Below are positions 20,751 through 31,231 of a DNA stretch of 64,000 bases, one piece after another. The translations under genes were made by a program, and so were the position numbers. A model generated the notes under the pieces. It saw only the letters and a program-made list of their open reading frames with translations, did not search any database and was not told the origin of the DNA. The first letter of the stretch is position 1, and each line of letters opens with the position of its first letter. Origin of the DNA: Francisella persica ATCC VR-331 (GTDB lineage: Bacteria > Pseudomonadota > Gammaproteobacteria > Francisellales > Francisellaceae); assembly GCF_001653955.1 (NCBI RefSeq), contig NZ_CP013022.1:1364001-1428000 (forward strand), given 5' to 3'.

Positions 20751-21989
20751 TTATTCTTCAGATGATTTCTCTGAGATGATTTCCTGCGCCTCAGTGAAGT
20801 TAAGACTTTCAGGAGTTACTATTGTAAAAGTAGCTGTATCTGTAGGAGATTTTCGTGCTGATATTCTATATACTGAGTACAAGCATAAACTAATGCTTAG
20901 CAACGCTGTAATTATAAAAAAGCCAAATGGTCCAAAAGTAAACATCACGTTAGATATTACAACAGGACTGATTACCGAACCTAAACCATATGAAATAGTT
21001 AAAACACCAATTGCTCCTAAAATTTCATTTTCATCAAGAAAATCACTTGCATGAGATATAGATAATGGATATATCACAAAAGCACAACCACCAAAAATAA
21101 ACATAATTACAGCAAATATAAAATAAGATGTATGAAAAACAAATATAAATATTGAGGTAATTAAAATACCTGCTCCTGCTAAAAATATTACTTTACGTCT
21201 ATCGGTAAGATCTGATAATTTACCCATAGGAACTTGTAATAACATTCCTCCTAAAATTGTAATCATCATTAATACTGATATCATGTCATGATCACTTCCA
21301 ACCCTTACGAGAAAGATAGGCAACAAAGTATATATAGAACCTAACAATGAACCACCAATAACACTAGCTACCATTGCTAGAGGAACTTTTTTAATGATTT
21401 TAGCAGGTGAACAAATTTCTTCAGAGTTTGGCACAGGTGCAACTGTTTTTGTAAAAGCCATCAATACTATCGCAACACTACATAAAGAAGATATAAAACA
21501 ATAAGCTAATATCCCTTCACTAAAATGAACATTTATCATCAATTGTGACAATGCTTGTGTACCATAGTATACAAAAAGATATATTGAAAAAATCAAACCT
21601 CTATTTCTCTTATCTGATGATAATATACACCAGCTTTCAATAATGATAAATAAAGCAGCTAATGAGTAACCACAGACAAACCTAAATAATATCCAAACAG
21701 CGACACTTTTATTTACACCAACTATTAGTGTACTGATAGACATAAGAGATGCAAACAGTACAAAAGCTCTTATATAACCTACTCTAATTATAGTAAACTG
21801 TGAAAAATAAGATCCTGCCGTCATACCAAAGAAATATGCTGCAGAAATTATACCAATCATTAAACTAGAGCGACCAAGATTATTTAGTTCAATAGACGAA
21901 TAAGTTGTAAAAAAGCCATTGCCAAATGATAATACACACATTGCTATTATTGGTGTAATAATAAAAAATAAAGTCTGTCTAACGGTCAT
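20751..21989 (-). CDS. MFS transporter (YcaD-like)
   Basis: This 412-residue protein has 12 hydrophobic helices. The ATG at 21989 is preferred because GGAGG lies 8 bases before it; an in-frame ATG 39 bp upstream has no such site. The first helix pair contains FGNGFFTTYSSIELNNLG, and the loop between helices 2 and 3 has the MFS-A-like pattern. The second half holds QVPMGKLSDLTDRRKVIF, the repeat of that motif. Similar YcaD-type transporters have no firm substrate. The frame is complete. It ends 110 bp before eno on the same strand. Confidence 0.82.
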   Translation of the reverse strand: MTVRQTLFFIITPIIAMCVLSFGNGFFTTYSSIELNNLGRSSLMIGIISAAYFFGMTAGSYFSQFTIIRVGYIRAFVLFASLMSISTLIVGVNKSVAVWILFRFVCGYSLAALFIIIESWCILSSDKRNRGLIFSIYLFVYYGTQALSQLMINVHFSEGILAYCFISSLCSVAIVLMAFTKTVAPVPNSEEICSPAKIIKKVPLAMVASVIGGSLLGSIYTLLPIFLVRVGSDHDMISVLMMITILGGMLLQVPMGKLSDLTDRRKVIFLAGAGILITSIFIFVFHTSYFIFAVIMFIFGGCAFVIYPLSISHASDFLDENEILGAIGVLTISYGLGSVISPVVISNVMFTFGPFGFFIITALLSISLCLYSVYRISARKSPTDTATFTIVTPESLNFTEAQEIISEKSSEE

Positions 21990-22059
21990 CGCTCTAACCT
22001 CCAAAGAAAGGTATAATGAATATTGCAAATTATATAGAAAACTTTTAATTAAGTTAAGC

Positions 22060-22283
22060 TAGTTATAGAAAAAGTTTCACAAAGAAGTTTAGGTTTTTAT
22101 CCACTTTATGAGCATTTAACAAATAAATAAGCCATACAGCTAAAAATGCTATACCCTCACCTATGCTAGAAAAATGTTGTTGTAACCAAATAATTGTTGA
22201 AAGAGTATTTTAATAATAGTCCATAAAACCCATTGTTCGATATAAGCTTTGACCATTAAGTACCAAGCAAACCTCCACCGATA
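22060..22283 (-). pseudogene. Possible PnuC-like transporter C-terminal remnant
   Basis: In shifting minus-strand frames I read MVKAYIEQWVLWTIIKI, then GEGIAFLAVWLIYLLNAHKV. This resembles the last helices of PnuC nicotinamide riboside transporters, where YxxQWxLW and a final helix ending in N are typical. It is short, interrupted, and assigned with low confidence. Confidence 0.35.
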
Positions 22284-22496
22284 CTAGGTAACAATAATAT
22301 CATCATAGCCAACACCTGCACCATATTTGGCCTCACCTAGGATTCCAACATTTACATCGTTATATATCTCAGACTTGACAGTGTATTTATCTTGTATAAG
22401 TTGCTTTAGATTAACACCATTAAAATTAATATTACGCTTACGCACAATTCGATGTTTTTTATCTATAAGTACAACAACCACTTTAATTTTAAACTC
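22284..22496 (-). pseudogene. Unassigned remnant, weak RnfH/UPF0125 likeness
   Basis: About 70 residues continue in frame from the mdaB tail: KIKVVVVLIDKKHRIVRK, then NDVNVGILGE and a GYDDIIV end. The strand pattern and the VGI-G step faintly recall the ubiquitin-like RnfH family. I cannot confirm this. It would only be translated as part of a chimeric 100-residue frame (22586-22284). Confidence 0.25.
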
Positions 22497-22858
22497 GTCA
22501 ATGAGAGGACTTTCCATAAAATCATTATAGATAAATGTTAGTAGTGCTAACATCACGATAAACTTATGAACCTTATGGAAATGCAAATATACTCCAACAA
22601 CACCAACCTCATTGAACCATTATCTAGGGTAAAAACTTCGTCAATATAATTTTTGACTATCCAAGGTGGTCCCATCCACCAGCCAGCCATTTGGTATATA
22701 TCACTGCATCAGACTAAAGCTATTTTTGAATCTCATAATCAATATTATTTTGATATTAAAACCTTTATTGAGCAGATGACTCTGTATAGATCAGTTAAAT
22801 GTTGATTAAGTGCACATTCTGAACGACCAAAATATTTAATTATCATAATTTTTTTCAT
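22497..22858 (-). pseudogene. mdaB: MdaB-type NAD(P)H quinone reductase, degraded
   Basis: The minus strand shows the N-terminus KKIMII-FGRSECALNQHLTDL, then the strong MdaB core QMAGWWMGPPWIVKNYIDEVF, and then VGVVGVYLHFHKVHKF with LTFIYNDFMESP near the C-terminus. About 55 residues between core and C-terminal part (the DGRTRSD loop in MdaB) are deleted, and several stops and frame changes are present. MdaB is a cytoplasmic flavoprotein that reduces quinones by two electrons. The locus is non-functional. Confidence 0.75.
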
Positions 22859-22976
22859 TGATTTGTTTATATACTAGAGTTTAAGATCTTAGATAAACAC
22901 TAAATCATAATAAATTAGCTACCTTGGCATACTATACCAGTATTATTAATACTAATTACAACAACACCAAATGGTA

Positions 22977-23640
22977 TTAGATAATGTTTTTTTCCAAATT
23001 GATGAGGTTTGAATATATTTTTCCTATTATCTCACCTGCTTTGAATTGATCACCAGCTTTGATAAACCATTCATATAAGCTACCTTCTACTGCTTTAATA
23101 TGCTTATAATTAGCAATATAAGTATATCTAATATCTGTACGTAATAAATTCAGTATCAAATGGTGATTCAATAATATTCTTATACTTTAAATATAATTTT
23201 AAATCTCTTGGCTTTGCATCTTAGCATCAGAGAAATTAATATAGTGTATAGCCTTTTCAAAAGCTTGCTCATATTCTACTGTAGTTAAATTAATATGCTC
23301 TTTGACAAAAGCTGTATAATTAATTTTATGATAAAAATTAATATCTATTAATAATTATCACCATTTGTAGAGTCAAATCTACCCTGATGCCCTGCCCATA
23401 TAAACACATCTTTACCAATTTTACATTGAGGAATCAGGAAAACATCTCCTTTAGGCTGAAACTTTTTAAAATACTCAAAAAACAATATTACCTTTAGTTC
23501 TGAAACATGCATACTTGCTTGCATATATGCGCCAGATGCAGATGTATCAGACTTTTGATAGTTATTCTTCTACATAGAATATCATCTCCTGTTGATGATT
23601 GACTTACTTTGATTTTTTGTTCTGAAATATTTACTATCAA
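22977..23640 (-). pseudogene. Succinylglutamate desuccinylase/aspartoacylase family, degraded
   Basis: Minus-strand pieces in order are EQKIKVSQSSTGDDI, DTSASGAYMQASMHVSELK, GRASG-FDSTNGDNL (matching the substrate-binding region before the DLNR motif), YTAFVKEHINLTTVEYEQAF, and the C-terminal barrel-sandwich domain reading KAVEGSLYEWFIKAGDQFK then AGEIIGKIYSNL. The zinc ligands cannot all be found, and stops separate the pieces. Members are zinc-dependent amidohydrolases acting on N-acyl amino acids. The exact substrate is unknown. Confidence 0.65.
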
Positions 23641-23733
23641 AAAGAACTATTAATCTGATAAGTAATTAGCTATTACACAGCTAGCACTAAAATGCTAAAA
23701 TGATTTTAATCAATTAAAAATCAAAATAATTCA

Positions 23734-24522
23734 ATGATAAAAGTAATGACTTTTAATGCCAATGGTATTCGTGCAGCTGCACGTAAAGGTTTTTGGAAGT
23801 GGTTTAAAATTCAAGATATTGATTTTCTATGTATTCAAGAGACAAAAGCTCAATTTCACCAATTAGAGAAAAATAAAGAGCACTTCCCCGTTGGATACTA
23901 TTGTGATTTTAAAGATGCTGTCAAAAAAGGCTACAGTGGTACTGCTATTTATTCCAAGAAAAAACCTCTAAAGGTTATCAAAGAACTTGGTCTAGATTGG
24001 TATGATGATGAGGGGCGTTATATTCAGTTTGATTATGAAAACTTTAGTATCGCAAGCTTATACTTACCAAGTGGCTCAAGTGGCGATGTCCGTCAAGAAT
24101 ATAAAATGCAGTTTCTTGAAAAATACAAAGAAATACTCAGGGAACAAATAGAATCTGGTAGAGATTTTATAGTTTGTGGTGATTTTAATATTGTGCATAA
24201 AGAGATAGATATAAAAAACTGGAAATCTAACTATGGTAAAACATCAGGGGTACTACCAGAAGAGCAAGCTTGGTTAGATCATATCTTTGATGATTTAGGT
24301 TGGGTTGATACTTTTAGAGTTATTAATCAAGAACCTCTACAATATACATGGTGGTCAAATCGTGGTCAAGCCCGTGCAAATAATGTTGGTTGGAGAATTG
24401 ATTATCATATCTCAACGCCTACCTTAAAAGACAAGGTAATACCTGAATCTGATTACATCTATAAAGAAATTTGGTTTTCAGATCATGCTCCTTTGATTAT
24501 TAGTTATGATTATGAGGTTTAG
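23734..24522 (+). CDS. xthA: Exodeoxyribonuclease III
   Basis: This 262-residue AP endonuclease and 3'-5' exonuclease acts in base-excision repair. Motifs of the exonuclease-endonuclease-phosphatase fold are complete: MTFNANGIRAAARKG at the start, FLCIQETKA with the metal glutamate, GYSGTAIYSK, SLYLPSG, VCGDFNIVHKEID, and YTWWSNRGQARANNVGWRIDY followed by the C-terminal SDHAPLII with the catalytic histidine. Both neighbouring regions are decayed, so it stands alone, and its promoter must be within 23.65-23.73 kb. Confidence 0.95.
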   Translation: MIKVMTFNANGIRAAARKGFWKWFKIQDIDFLCIQETKAQFHQLEKNKEHFPVGYYCDFKDAVKKGYSGTAIYSKKKPLKVIKELGLDWYDDEGRYIQFDYENFSIASLYLPSGSSGDVRQEYKMQFLEKYKEILREQIESGRDFIVCGDFNIVHKEIDIKNWKSNYGKTSGVLPEEQAWLDHIFDDLGWVDTFRVINQEPLQYTWWSNRGQARANNVGWRIDYHISTPTLKDKVIPESDYIYKEIWFSDHAPLIISYDYEV

Positions 24523-25025
24523 ATGTTTATAGAGATAGTACAACCAAGTAACTTAAATTTGATTTCAGTATTGGTAACTTTGATGACATCTCTAGTTTCT
24601 TAAGTGCTTGGATTTTTGATATATTCCTGACATATAAAGACAAAAAAATGCAAAAAGTAATAATAAAATAGCTTTAACTCTAATTAGAGAAAAAGTGATG
24701 CTTGTGAAAAGTAATGTAGATGATTTATATAACTATTTAAATGATAATAACTTAAATGAATTAAACAATATAAATAAGAAAGAATTGTTAAGTAAGTCTA
24801 TTAAAACTTGTAATAACATTGATATGCAATTTTAAATTTTGCAAAAGACTATAAAAAATTATTTATTTATATTTAACTTTAGCTATTAATGATAGCAATG
24901 ATTTTTTTCTTGTAAAAATAAATATCGAATCAATGCATAGATCAACTCATGAACAATCTTTATTAAATTCTTAAATGAGATAAATAAGTCTTTAAAAGAA
25001 AAGGTTGATTTATCAAACAATGCAA
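24523..25025. other. Gene-free stretch with no recognised remnant
   Basis: A 26-codon frame starting directly after the xthA stop and scattered Asn/Lys-rich frames (for example VDDLYNYLNDNNLNELNN near 24720) suggest decayed coding DNA on the plus strand. I recognise no family. It may belong to the ATPase remnant that follows. Confidence 0.4.
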
Positions 25026-25545
25026 CAAGTAACATCTTAAAATGCATATATGAGAAAGCAACAAAGAATAATAACATTGTAGATGCTTACATATTTTCAG
25101 ATCTACTAGGAGTAGGTAAAACAACTTTAACTAAAAAATTAGCCAAAGCTATACCTAATACTGTCTACTACTAGAATAGACCTGTTGAATATTATATCAA
25201 AAAAGCTTGCTTCTCAAGAGCTAAATAAACAAGGTTATAAGATATATAGTCTATTATCAAACAAAAGAAAATTTTGGTTTGACTATAATGTAGTCATAGA
25301 TTGTTTGTAATCCTATTGATGAATCTTGAAGTTTATGGCTCAGCTTATAGATGTAAATACTAAAAGTTATAAATATTGAAATAACCTGTAGTGATAAACA
25401 AGCTCATCAAAATCGAATAGAAACAAGGTATAAAACTAATCATAATCAATACCCTTCTTGGTAGAATGTCTTATATAGATATTATCAATCTTGGCAATAT
25501 CATATTATTACAATTTATACAACTAAAACTGATATAATAGAGTCG
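25026..25545 (+). pseudogene. P-loop ATPase remnant, possibly ParA-like
   Basis: The plus strand reads NATSNILKCIYEKATKNNN, then VDAYIFSDLLGVGKTTLTKK, a clear Walker A P-loop. Broken frames follow: RPVEYYIKKACFSRA and a YNVVID strand that may be Walker B. The GVGKTT motif and the spacing to the ID strand fit a ParA/MinD-type ATPase, but the deviant Walker lysine is not evident. Many stops. Function unknown. Confidence 0.45.
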
Positions 25546-25580
25546 TTTCAAAATACTTATTAATTACATAAGGAATACAA

Positions 25581-26273
25581 ATGAATCATAAAAAAAAAAC
25601 TATTATGGCATTAGGTAATTTTGCTACTGATTTCAAGCAAAATAATATCTATCTAATTCCAGAAAACACAGCTGATAAATATATAAAAGAATTTGATGAC
25701 TACTTAGCAAAAACCAATGTATTGGAGAAATATAAAACTACACCTTTTATCAAAAACCATCCTGTACATCTAACACTCTACCTAACAAGTTTTGATGGTA
25801 AACATATTACAGATATACAAAATAAATTAGCACAAATTGCTAAAAATACTAAACCTTTATATATAAAAACAACAGGATTTAGTGCTGGAAAAAGTGGTTT
25901 TGTAATTTTAGATATTCAAAACTCGCAAACACTTCAACAACTATCAAATACAGTTGTAAAAAATTTAGCTAAATATAGAAATAAAAACTACCCTGCCCCA
26001 AGTTGGGTAAAATTTTATCCAAATAAATTAAAATCTTTTGAAAAATATGGTTCGCCAAATACTTTTTCTGAATTTAATCCTCATCTAAGTATTCTCGCGG
26101 CAAATTTACAAACTGATCAAGTAAGAGAGAGTTTTATCAAGGATTTTAACGAGATTATCAAAAACACAAAATTAAAACCTACTAGTTTCAAGATCAAAGC
26201 AATAGGCTTTGGTGAAGTAGACGAAAATGGACAAGTAACTAAAACTCTATATATTTACAAATTAAGTGGGTAA
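25581..26273 (+). CDS. 2H phosphoesterase superfamily protein
   Basis: This 230-residue protein has the two short motifs of the 2H superfamily: HLTLYLT near residue 63 (HxTxY) and HLSILA near residue 169 (HxS). Members include 2'-5' RNA ligases and cyclic phosphodiesterases that act on 2',3'-cyclic ends. The partner histidine motifs, overall length and the intact frame between two decayed regions suggest a working enzyme. There is no signal peptide, so it is probably cytoplasmic. An AAGGA site precedes the ATG. The gor gene follows after 32 bp and could be co-transcribed. The substrate cannot be told from sequence. Confidence 0.72.
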   Translation: MNHKKKTIMALGNFATDFKQNNIYLIPENTADKYIKEFDDYLAKTNVLEKYKTTPFIKNHPVHLTLYLTSFDGKHITDIQNKLAQIAKNTKPLYIKTTGFSAGKSGFVILDIQNSQTLQQLSNTVVKNLAKYRNKNYPAPSWVKFYPNKLKSFEKYGSPNTFSEFNPHLSILAANLQTDQVRESFIKDFNEIIKNTKLKPTSFKIKAIGFGEVDENGQVTKTLYIYKLSG

Positions 26274-26305
26274 AATTGTAAGCAATTTTAAAATAAGGAA
26301 ATATA

Positions 26306-27667
26306 ATGAATAGTAATCACTTTAATGTAATAAGTTTAGGTGGCGGCTCTGGAGGGATAGCATCTGCTGTACAGGCTGCTAAATTTGGCAAAAAAGTTGC
26401 GATTATCGAAAAGAATGAGCTTGGTGGTACTTGCGTTAATAGAGGCTGTGTACCCAAAAAAGCTATGTGGTATGGTGCTAATCTTGCAAATGCGCTAAAA
26501 CATGATGTTGCAGGCTATGGCTTTGATATTGAGGTTAAGGACTTTAGCTGGACAAATTTAAAAGAAAAAAGAGCTAAATATATTAGTAATATCCATGGTT
26601 TTTATGACAGATTATTAGATAAATGGAATATCACTCACTTTAATAATTGGGGTAAATTTAAAGATAATAAAACTATCGTACTAGATGATGGTACAGAGCT
26701 AACAGCTGATAATATTTTTATATCTCCAGGTGCTTACCCTATTATCCCAAAAAACATCGAAGGTGCTGAACTAGGTATCACATCTGATGAGTTTTTTGAG
26801 CTTGATGAACCACCTAGAAAAGCAATAATTGTTGGTGGTGGTTATATAGGTGTTGAGATTGCCGGTATCTTGAACGCCCATGGTACAGATACAACTATAA
26901 TGGTGCGTAGAGATAAGCCATTAATGGATTTTGATAATGATATTATTGATACTCTAGTTGAATGTATGGCTATGACTAATCTAAAATTACTCAACCATAC
27001 AAATATTACTAAAGTTGAGAAAACTAGTAATACTTTAAAAATCTCAACAGATACAGGCAAGGTTATAAAGAATATTGATACATTAATTTGGGCTATAGGT
27101 CGTGCACCAAACACAAACAACTTAGGTATAGAGAATACCGATATCAATATTACAGATAAAGGGGTAATACCTGCTAATGAATGGCAAGAGACAAATGTCA
27201 AAGGTGTATATTCTCTAGGTGATGCTTCTGGAGGCGCTCAGCTAACACCTGTTGCTATTTCTTGTGGGCGTAGACTTGCGCGTAGACTTTTCAATGGTGA
27301 GACAAACCTAAAACCAAAACTTGAGTATATCCCAACCGTTATATTTTCTCACCCTGCTATTGGTACTGTTGGCTTATCTGAAAAAGATGCTAGAGAAAAA
27401 TATGGCTATCAAAATATAAAAGTTTACAAATCTCGCTTTACAGCTTTATATTGTGCTATATCTGGTCATAGAATGCCTACTGTAATGAAACTAGTTGTCA
27501 CTGGTGAAAATGAAAAAATTGTTGGCTGTCATATAATTGGTCTAAATGTTGATGAGATGCTACAAGGTTTTGCAGTAGCTATCAATATGGGTGCTACTAA
27601 GAGTGACTTTGATGATACTATAGCTATCCACCCTACTAGCGCTGAAGAACTTGTAACTTTGGTTTAG
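26306..27667 (+). CDS. gor: Glutathione-disulfide reductase
   Basis: This 453-residue FAD flavoenzyme reduces oxidised glutathione with NADPH. The N-terminal FAD motif [17 protein letters not shown] is followed by the redox-active disulfide Cys43-Cys48 in [16 protein letters not shown]. The NAD(P)-binding [15 protein letters not shown] lies near residue 178, with a downstream arginine pair region, MVRRDKPL, that favours NADPH. The C-terminal [11 protein letters not shown] contains catalytic His442 and Glu447. Glutathione synthetase is also retained in this window, so the thiol system appears alive. Confidence 0.93.
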   Translation: MNSNHFNVISLGGGSGGIASAVQAAKFGKKVAIIEKNELGGTCVNRGCVPKKAMWYGANLANALKHDVAGYGFDIEVKDFSWTNLKEKRAKYISNIHGFYDRLLDKWNITHFNNWGKFKDNKTIVLDDGTELTADNIFISPGAYPIIPKNIEGAELGITSDEFFELDEPPRKAIIVGGGYIGVEIAGILNAHGTDTTIMVRRDKPLMDFDNDIIDTLVECMAMTNLKLLNHTNITKVEKTSNTLKISTDTGKVIKNIDTLIWAIGRAPNTNNLGIENTDINITDKGVIPANEWQETNVKGVYSLGDASGGAQLTPVAISCGRRLARRLFNGETNLKPKLEYIPTVIFSHPAIGTVGLSEKDAREKYGYQNIKVYKSRFTALYCAISGHRMPTVMKLVVTGENEKIVGCHIIGLNVDEMLQGFAVAINMGATKSDFDDTIAIHPTSAEELVTLV

Positions 27668-27700
27668 AAAATAGCTAATTTACTTACCATAATTATAATT

Positions 27701-27773
27701 GTCGTGCTGAATTTATTTCAGCATCTCATTTTATACATTAAATTTATTGAAACCCTTAAACAAGTTCAGTGAC
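27701..27773. repeat. Small palindromic repeat after gor
   Basis: A hairpin TGCTGAA-5nt-TTCAGCA (27705-27723) opens the element with GTCGTGCTGAATTTATTTC. It closes at 27773 with AACAAGTTCAGTGAC, a near reverse complement of the opening. This architecture resembles dispersed palindromic repeats with GTCAT..CTGAA ends found in several genomes. The first hairpin may serve as the gor terminator. Confidence 0.55.
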
Positions 27774-28258
27774 TTTTAAAGTTTACCCACAAAAATTTTA
27801 GAAAAATTTATGATATTAACCACAGCTATATACTCTTGGTAAAAATAAAGGTTTAGTTACTGGAATAATTGTAGGAACACCTACTATCACACAAGGTATT
27901 TTTTGGGACTTGAAAAATATAATATGTGGTAAAATACTTCCTATACAAATGTTTGCAAAGAAGCCATATTACATGCTTAGTAAGAGATGATAAATCAAGC
28001 TAAAGAGTCAGATAGCTAATGCAATAGTCGCAATTCTCTATAACTCAAGCAGTCTTGGTGGATAATACTAGTGGTACCGAAGTCTTCTGCTATGTGGCTG
28101 CTTGTAGTTGTTAGATAGTCATTAAAGATCAAAATTCATAAAGTAAAATATAATTCTTAGTGTTTATTTCTAATTGTTTTTATGCACTAAATACTCTATG
28201 ATGAATTTATGCTTTTTTTAAAAATACATCTTAATTATTATAAATAGGAGATTAGATA
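27774..28258. other. Decayed stretch between gor and the POT transporter
   Basis: Plus-strand frames such as [19 protein letters not shown] (27850-27910) and QAKESD (27990) look like old coding sequence, but I recognise no family. The last 60 bp should hold the promoter and an AGGAG ribosome site of the transporter gene. Confidence 0.4.
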
Positions 28259-29804
28259 ATGACTATTAGTAATTTTAATCATTCAAAAAATAAAAATAAT
28301 ATTACCCCTTTTTGGGTGTTATGGACATTAGAATTATGGGAAAGATTTGGTTATTATGGCTTGCAAGCTATATTAGCTATTTATTTTGCTAGAAAATTAG
28401 GTTTTAGTGATGCTGAAGCAATGTTAATATTTGGTTCTTTTTCGGCATTACTGTATGGTGGTCCACTAATTGGTGGTTGGATTGGCGATAACTATCTTGG
28501 TGCTAAGCGTACGATATTTATTGGTGCGGGAATTTTATTTTTATCATATTTATCACTTAGTTTCGGTACAGTTATTGCACAATTCATAGGTAATACAGAA
28601 AAAACTATAGTTATGTATTCACTCTCTGGAGTTGCGATTGGCGGAGGCTTGTTTAAGGCTAACCCCACATCTTTAATATCAAAGCTATTTGAAAAAGGCG
28701 ATCCTGCTCTTGATGGCTCAATGACTTTATACTATATGGCTGTTAATATTGGATCTTTTATTTCAATGCTTATCACTCCTATAATAGCTGCTAAGTATGG
28801 CTATCTTCACGCATTTTTATGCTCAGCGTTTGGGATGTTGCTTGGTATTATAAACTATACAATTTTTTATCCTAAATTTAAAAAGATCACAACTGATGCT
28901 GGTAAGCAAAAAATGTCTTGGATCAAGGTTTTTGTTGTAATTTTAGGTGCTATTATAGCAATTTTCATAACTGGAAATATCCTTGAAGATACTAAGCTAT
29001 GTACTCAAATAGTTGTTGTGATAGCGATACTTGCGTTGATATATTTCTTTATGCAAATGTTTAAGCAAGCAGAGCATGAAAGAAAGAGAATGCTTGTTGC
29101 TTTAATTTTGATTATTCAAGGGATTATATTTTTTGTGCTGTATCAACAAATGCCAACATCACTAAACTTCTTCGCGGTTAATAATGTAAACCCTCATTTC
29201 TTGGGAATGACTGTACATGGTGAACAATGGCAGGTTCTAAATCCTTTAGTGATTATTTTAATGTCACCGTTATTATCAGTTGTGTATAAGAAAATACTTG
29301 GCACACATGTGACAAAATTTTGTTTTGGCATGACTTTATGTTCAGTAGCATTTTTAGTACTATACTTCCCACAATTTACTGCTACTGATGGGATTGTATC
29401 TGGTTGGTGGTTAGTTGCTAGTTACTTCTTCCAATCTACCGGAGAATTACTAATCTCTGCATTAGGTTTGTCTATGGTTACAGAATTATTCCCACGTAAA
29501 AAGTGGTTTTGCCTTGGGGATGTGGGCTTTAACTACGATAGTTGCTGGGCCTATTGGTGGTTATGTTGGTGCGTTGACGGCACCAGCAGAAGGAAGTGTA
29601 TTTACAAAGGTTGAAGGACTAGCTGTTTATGGTCATGTCTTTTTAACTATAGGTATTTTTGTCGCTATAATTGCTGGTATTATGTGGATTGCTCGCAGTT
29701 GGTTAAATGCTATTATAGAGAGTACTAGAGTACATTTTGTATCAGAAGGTACCCATGGTATGAATGAAGAAACTGTTATTCTACTGACTACAACAAATTG
29801 TTAA
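28259..29804 (+). pseudogene. POT-family peptide transporter, single-base frameshift
   Basis: The first 415 codons or so read cleanly as a proton-dependent oligopeptide transporter: WERFGYYGLQAILAIYF at the start, GGWIGDNYLGAKRTI, and FFQSTGELLISALGLSMV, all typical of DtpA-like proteins. At 29498-29502 a run of five A puts the frame out. With four A the sequence continues SGFALGMWALTTIVAGPIGG to the stop at 29804 through two more helices. The unshifted frame ends at 29614 with a nonsense tail. Everything else is well preserved, so the lesion is recent, phase-variable or a sequencing error. The intact protein would import di/tripeptides. Confidence 0.88.
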
Positions 29805-29805
29805 T

Positions 29806-31105
29806 CTTTAGCTTTTGGTTTTCTAACACTTTTATTTTGATGAATTTTTTGTCTATTTTTTTTGCAAAATCATTATTGCTATTAAAGGCTTTTTATTACT
29901 AATAATTCTTATTCTTCATCAATTTTCTTAGCTTTTGTTTTTTGAGACATACTAGTTATAGGTACATTATGTTGAGCCTCAAAGCCATTAAGCTCTCCGC
30001 GAGGTAACAAATGTCCTATTAGATGTTCAATATTTAATGTTACTTCATCAGCAATAACTAGAGAAATTGCTAAACCATCTTGTCCTGCTATAACTTGTCC
30101 TACCTACTTATATGTACATAATCTTCAGCAACATTTAGTAAGTCAAGATTTATCACTCATGATAGTTGAGCAATATCGATTCTGCGAGCGGCAATATCTG
30201 TAGCGACTAAGACATTTATTTAGCTTTAAAATCTGCTAAGGCTTTGGTACGCATGGCTTTGGTACGCATGGTTTAACTTTTGTTACCATGAATAGCACTA
30301 CTGCTAGTACTAGCATTATTTAACTTTTCTGAAATTTTATTTTCCCTATTGTTAGTACGCGAGAAAACGAGTACTTGATGTAAGTTTTGTTGTATAATTA
30401 GAGCAATCAAAGCATTTATTTTGTTAGATTTATCTAGAAGTATAGATTTTTGTGGTTATTTTTTTCACAGCTGTATTACAGTATCTACAGAGATAAATTG
30501 TTGGTTATTAAGAAACTCATTAGTTATTTTTTTATCTCTGGTGAAAATGTTGCCAAGAACATTAGTATTTGGATTTATGTAAAAAAATTATGTGAATCTT
30601 TTTTAGATCATTAATAAAGCCCATATCTAGCTAGCATTTTATCTGCTTCATCAAGAACTAAAGTATTATATTTGACTATCAAAATTGATTGCATTTTGAC
30701 TATATAAAATCAAGTAATCTACTTGGAGTACAATGAGTATCTCAACTCACTTACATAACTTCATAATTTGAGGATTGATATTTACACCACCAAAAACGAC
30801 TACTGAGAGAATATGAGTGTTATATATAACTTGATCTTGGATTTGTGCAGCTAACTCTCTTGTTGGGGTTAAAACTAAAACTTTAATTTTATTTGCCTAT
30901 TCTTTTGGCTGATCTAAAAGTTTATGAATAATTGGTAGCGTGAAAGCTGAGGTTTTTCCTGTTCCTGTTTGTGCCGCTGCCATAACACCACTACCCTAAA
31001 AATATTAGGAATAGCTTTTGCTTGGATTACTATTGGAGTTGTATAACCTTTTTTTAAAAAAGTGCTACATATTGGAGGATTTAAACCTAAATCTAAAAAT
31101 TGCAT
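29806..31105 (-). pseudogene. rhlE: DEAD-box RNA helicase RhlE, degraded
   Basis: The minus strand starts MQFLDLGLNPPICSTFLKKG and PIVIQAKAIPNIF (the Q motif region). It continues through a broken Walker A, the LVLDEADKML helicase motif near 30650, and later pieces with NKSNKIN- and TDIAARRIDIAQL-like sequence (motif VI region), to a basic C-terminal tail near 29810. Many frameshifts, stops and a 15-bp tandem repeat interrupt it. RhlE helicases remodel RNA in ribosome assembly and decay. The gene is dead here. Confidence 0.82.
30241..30270. repeat. 15-bp tandem duplication (2 copies)
   Basis: GCTTTGGTACGCATG occurs twice with no mismatch inside the rhlE remnant. The unit is in frame (five codons), so it need not have caused the loss of function. 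Confidence 0.9.
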
Positions 31106-31231
31106 GAATATTTTATTTTTATAAACCTAGCTATAATTAACGCTAATAATTGGCATTTACTCTATAAAGATGATTTATTAAATAATATAATATAGCCTAG
31201 TAATTTTAGTTACAGCAGGATAAATTTAATA

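Noticed and set aside
24886..25077. 63-codon hydrophobic frame on the minus strand
   Set aside because: It is antisense to the coding-like plus-strand sequence that leads into a P-loop ATPase.
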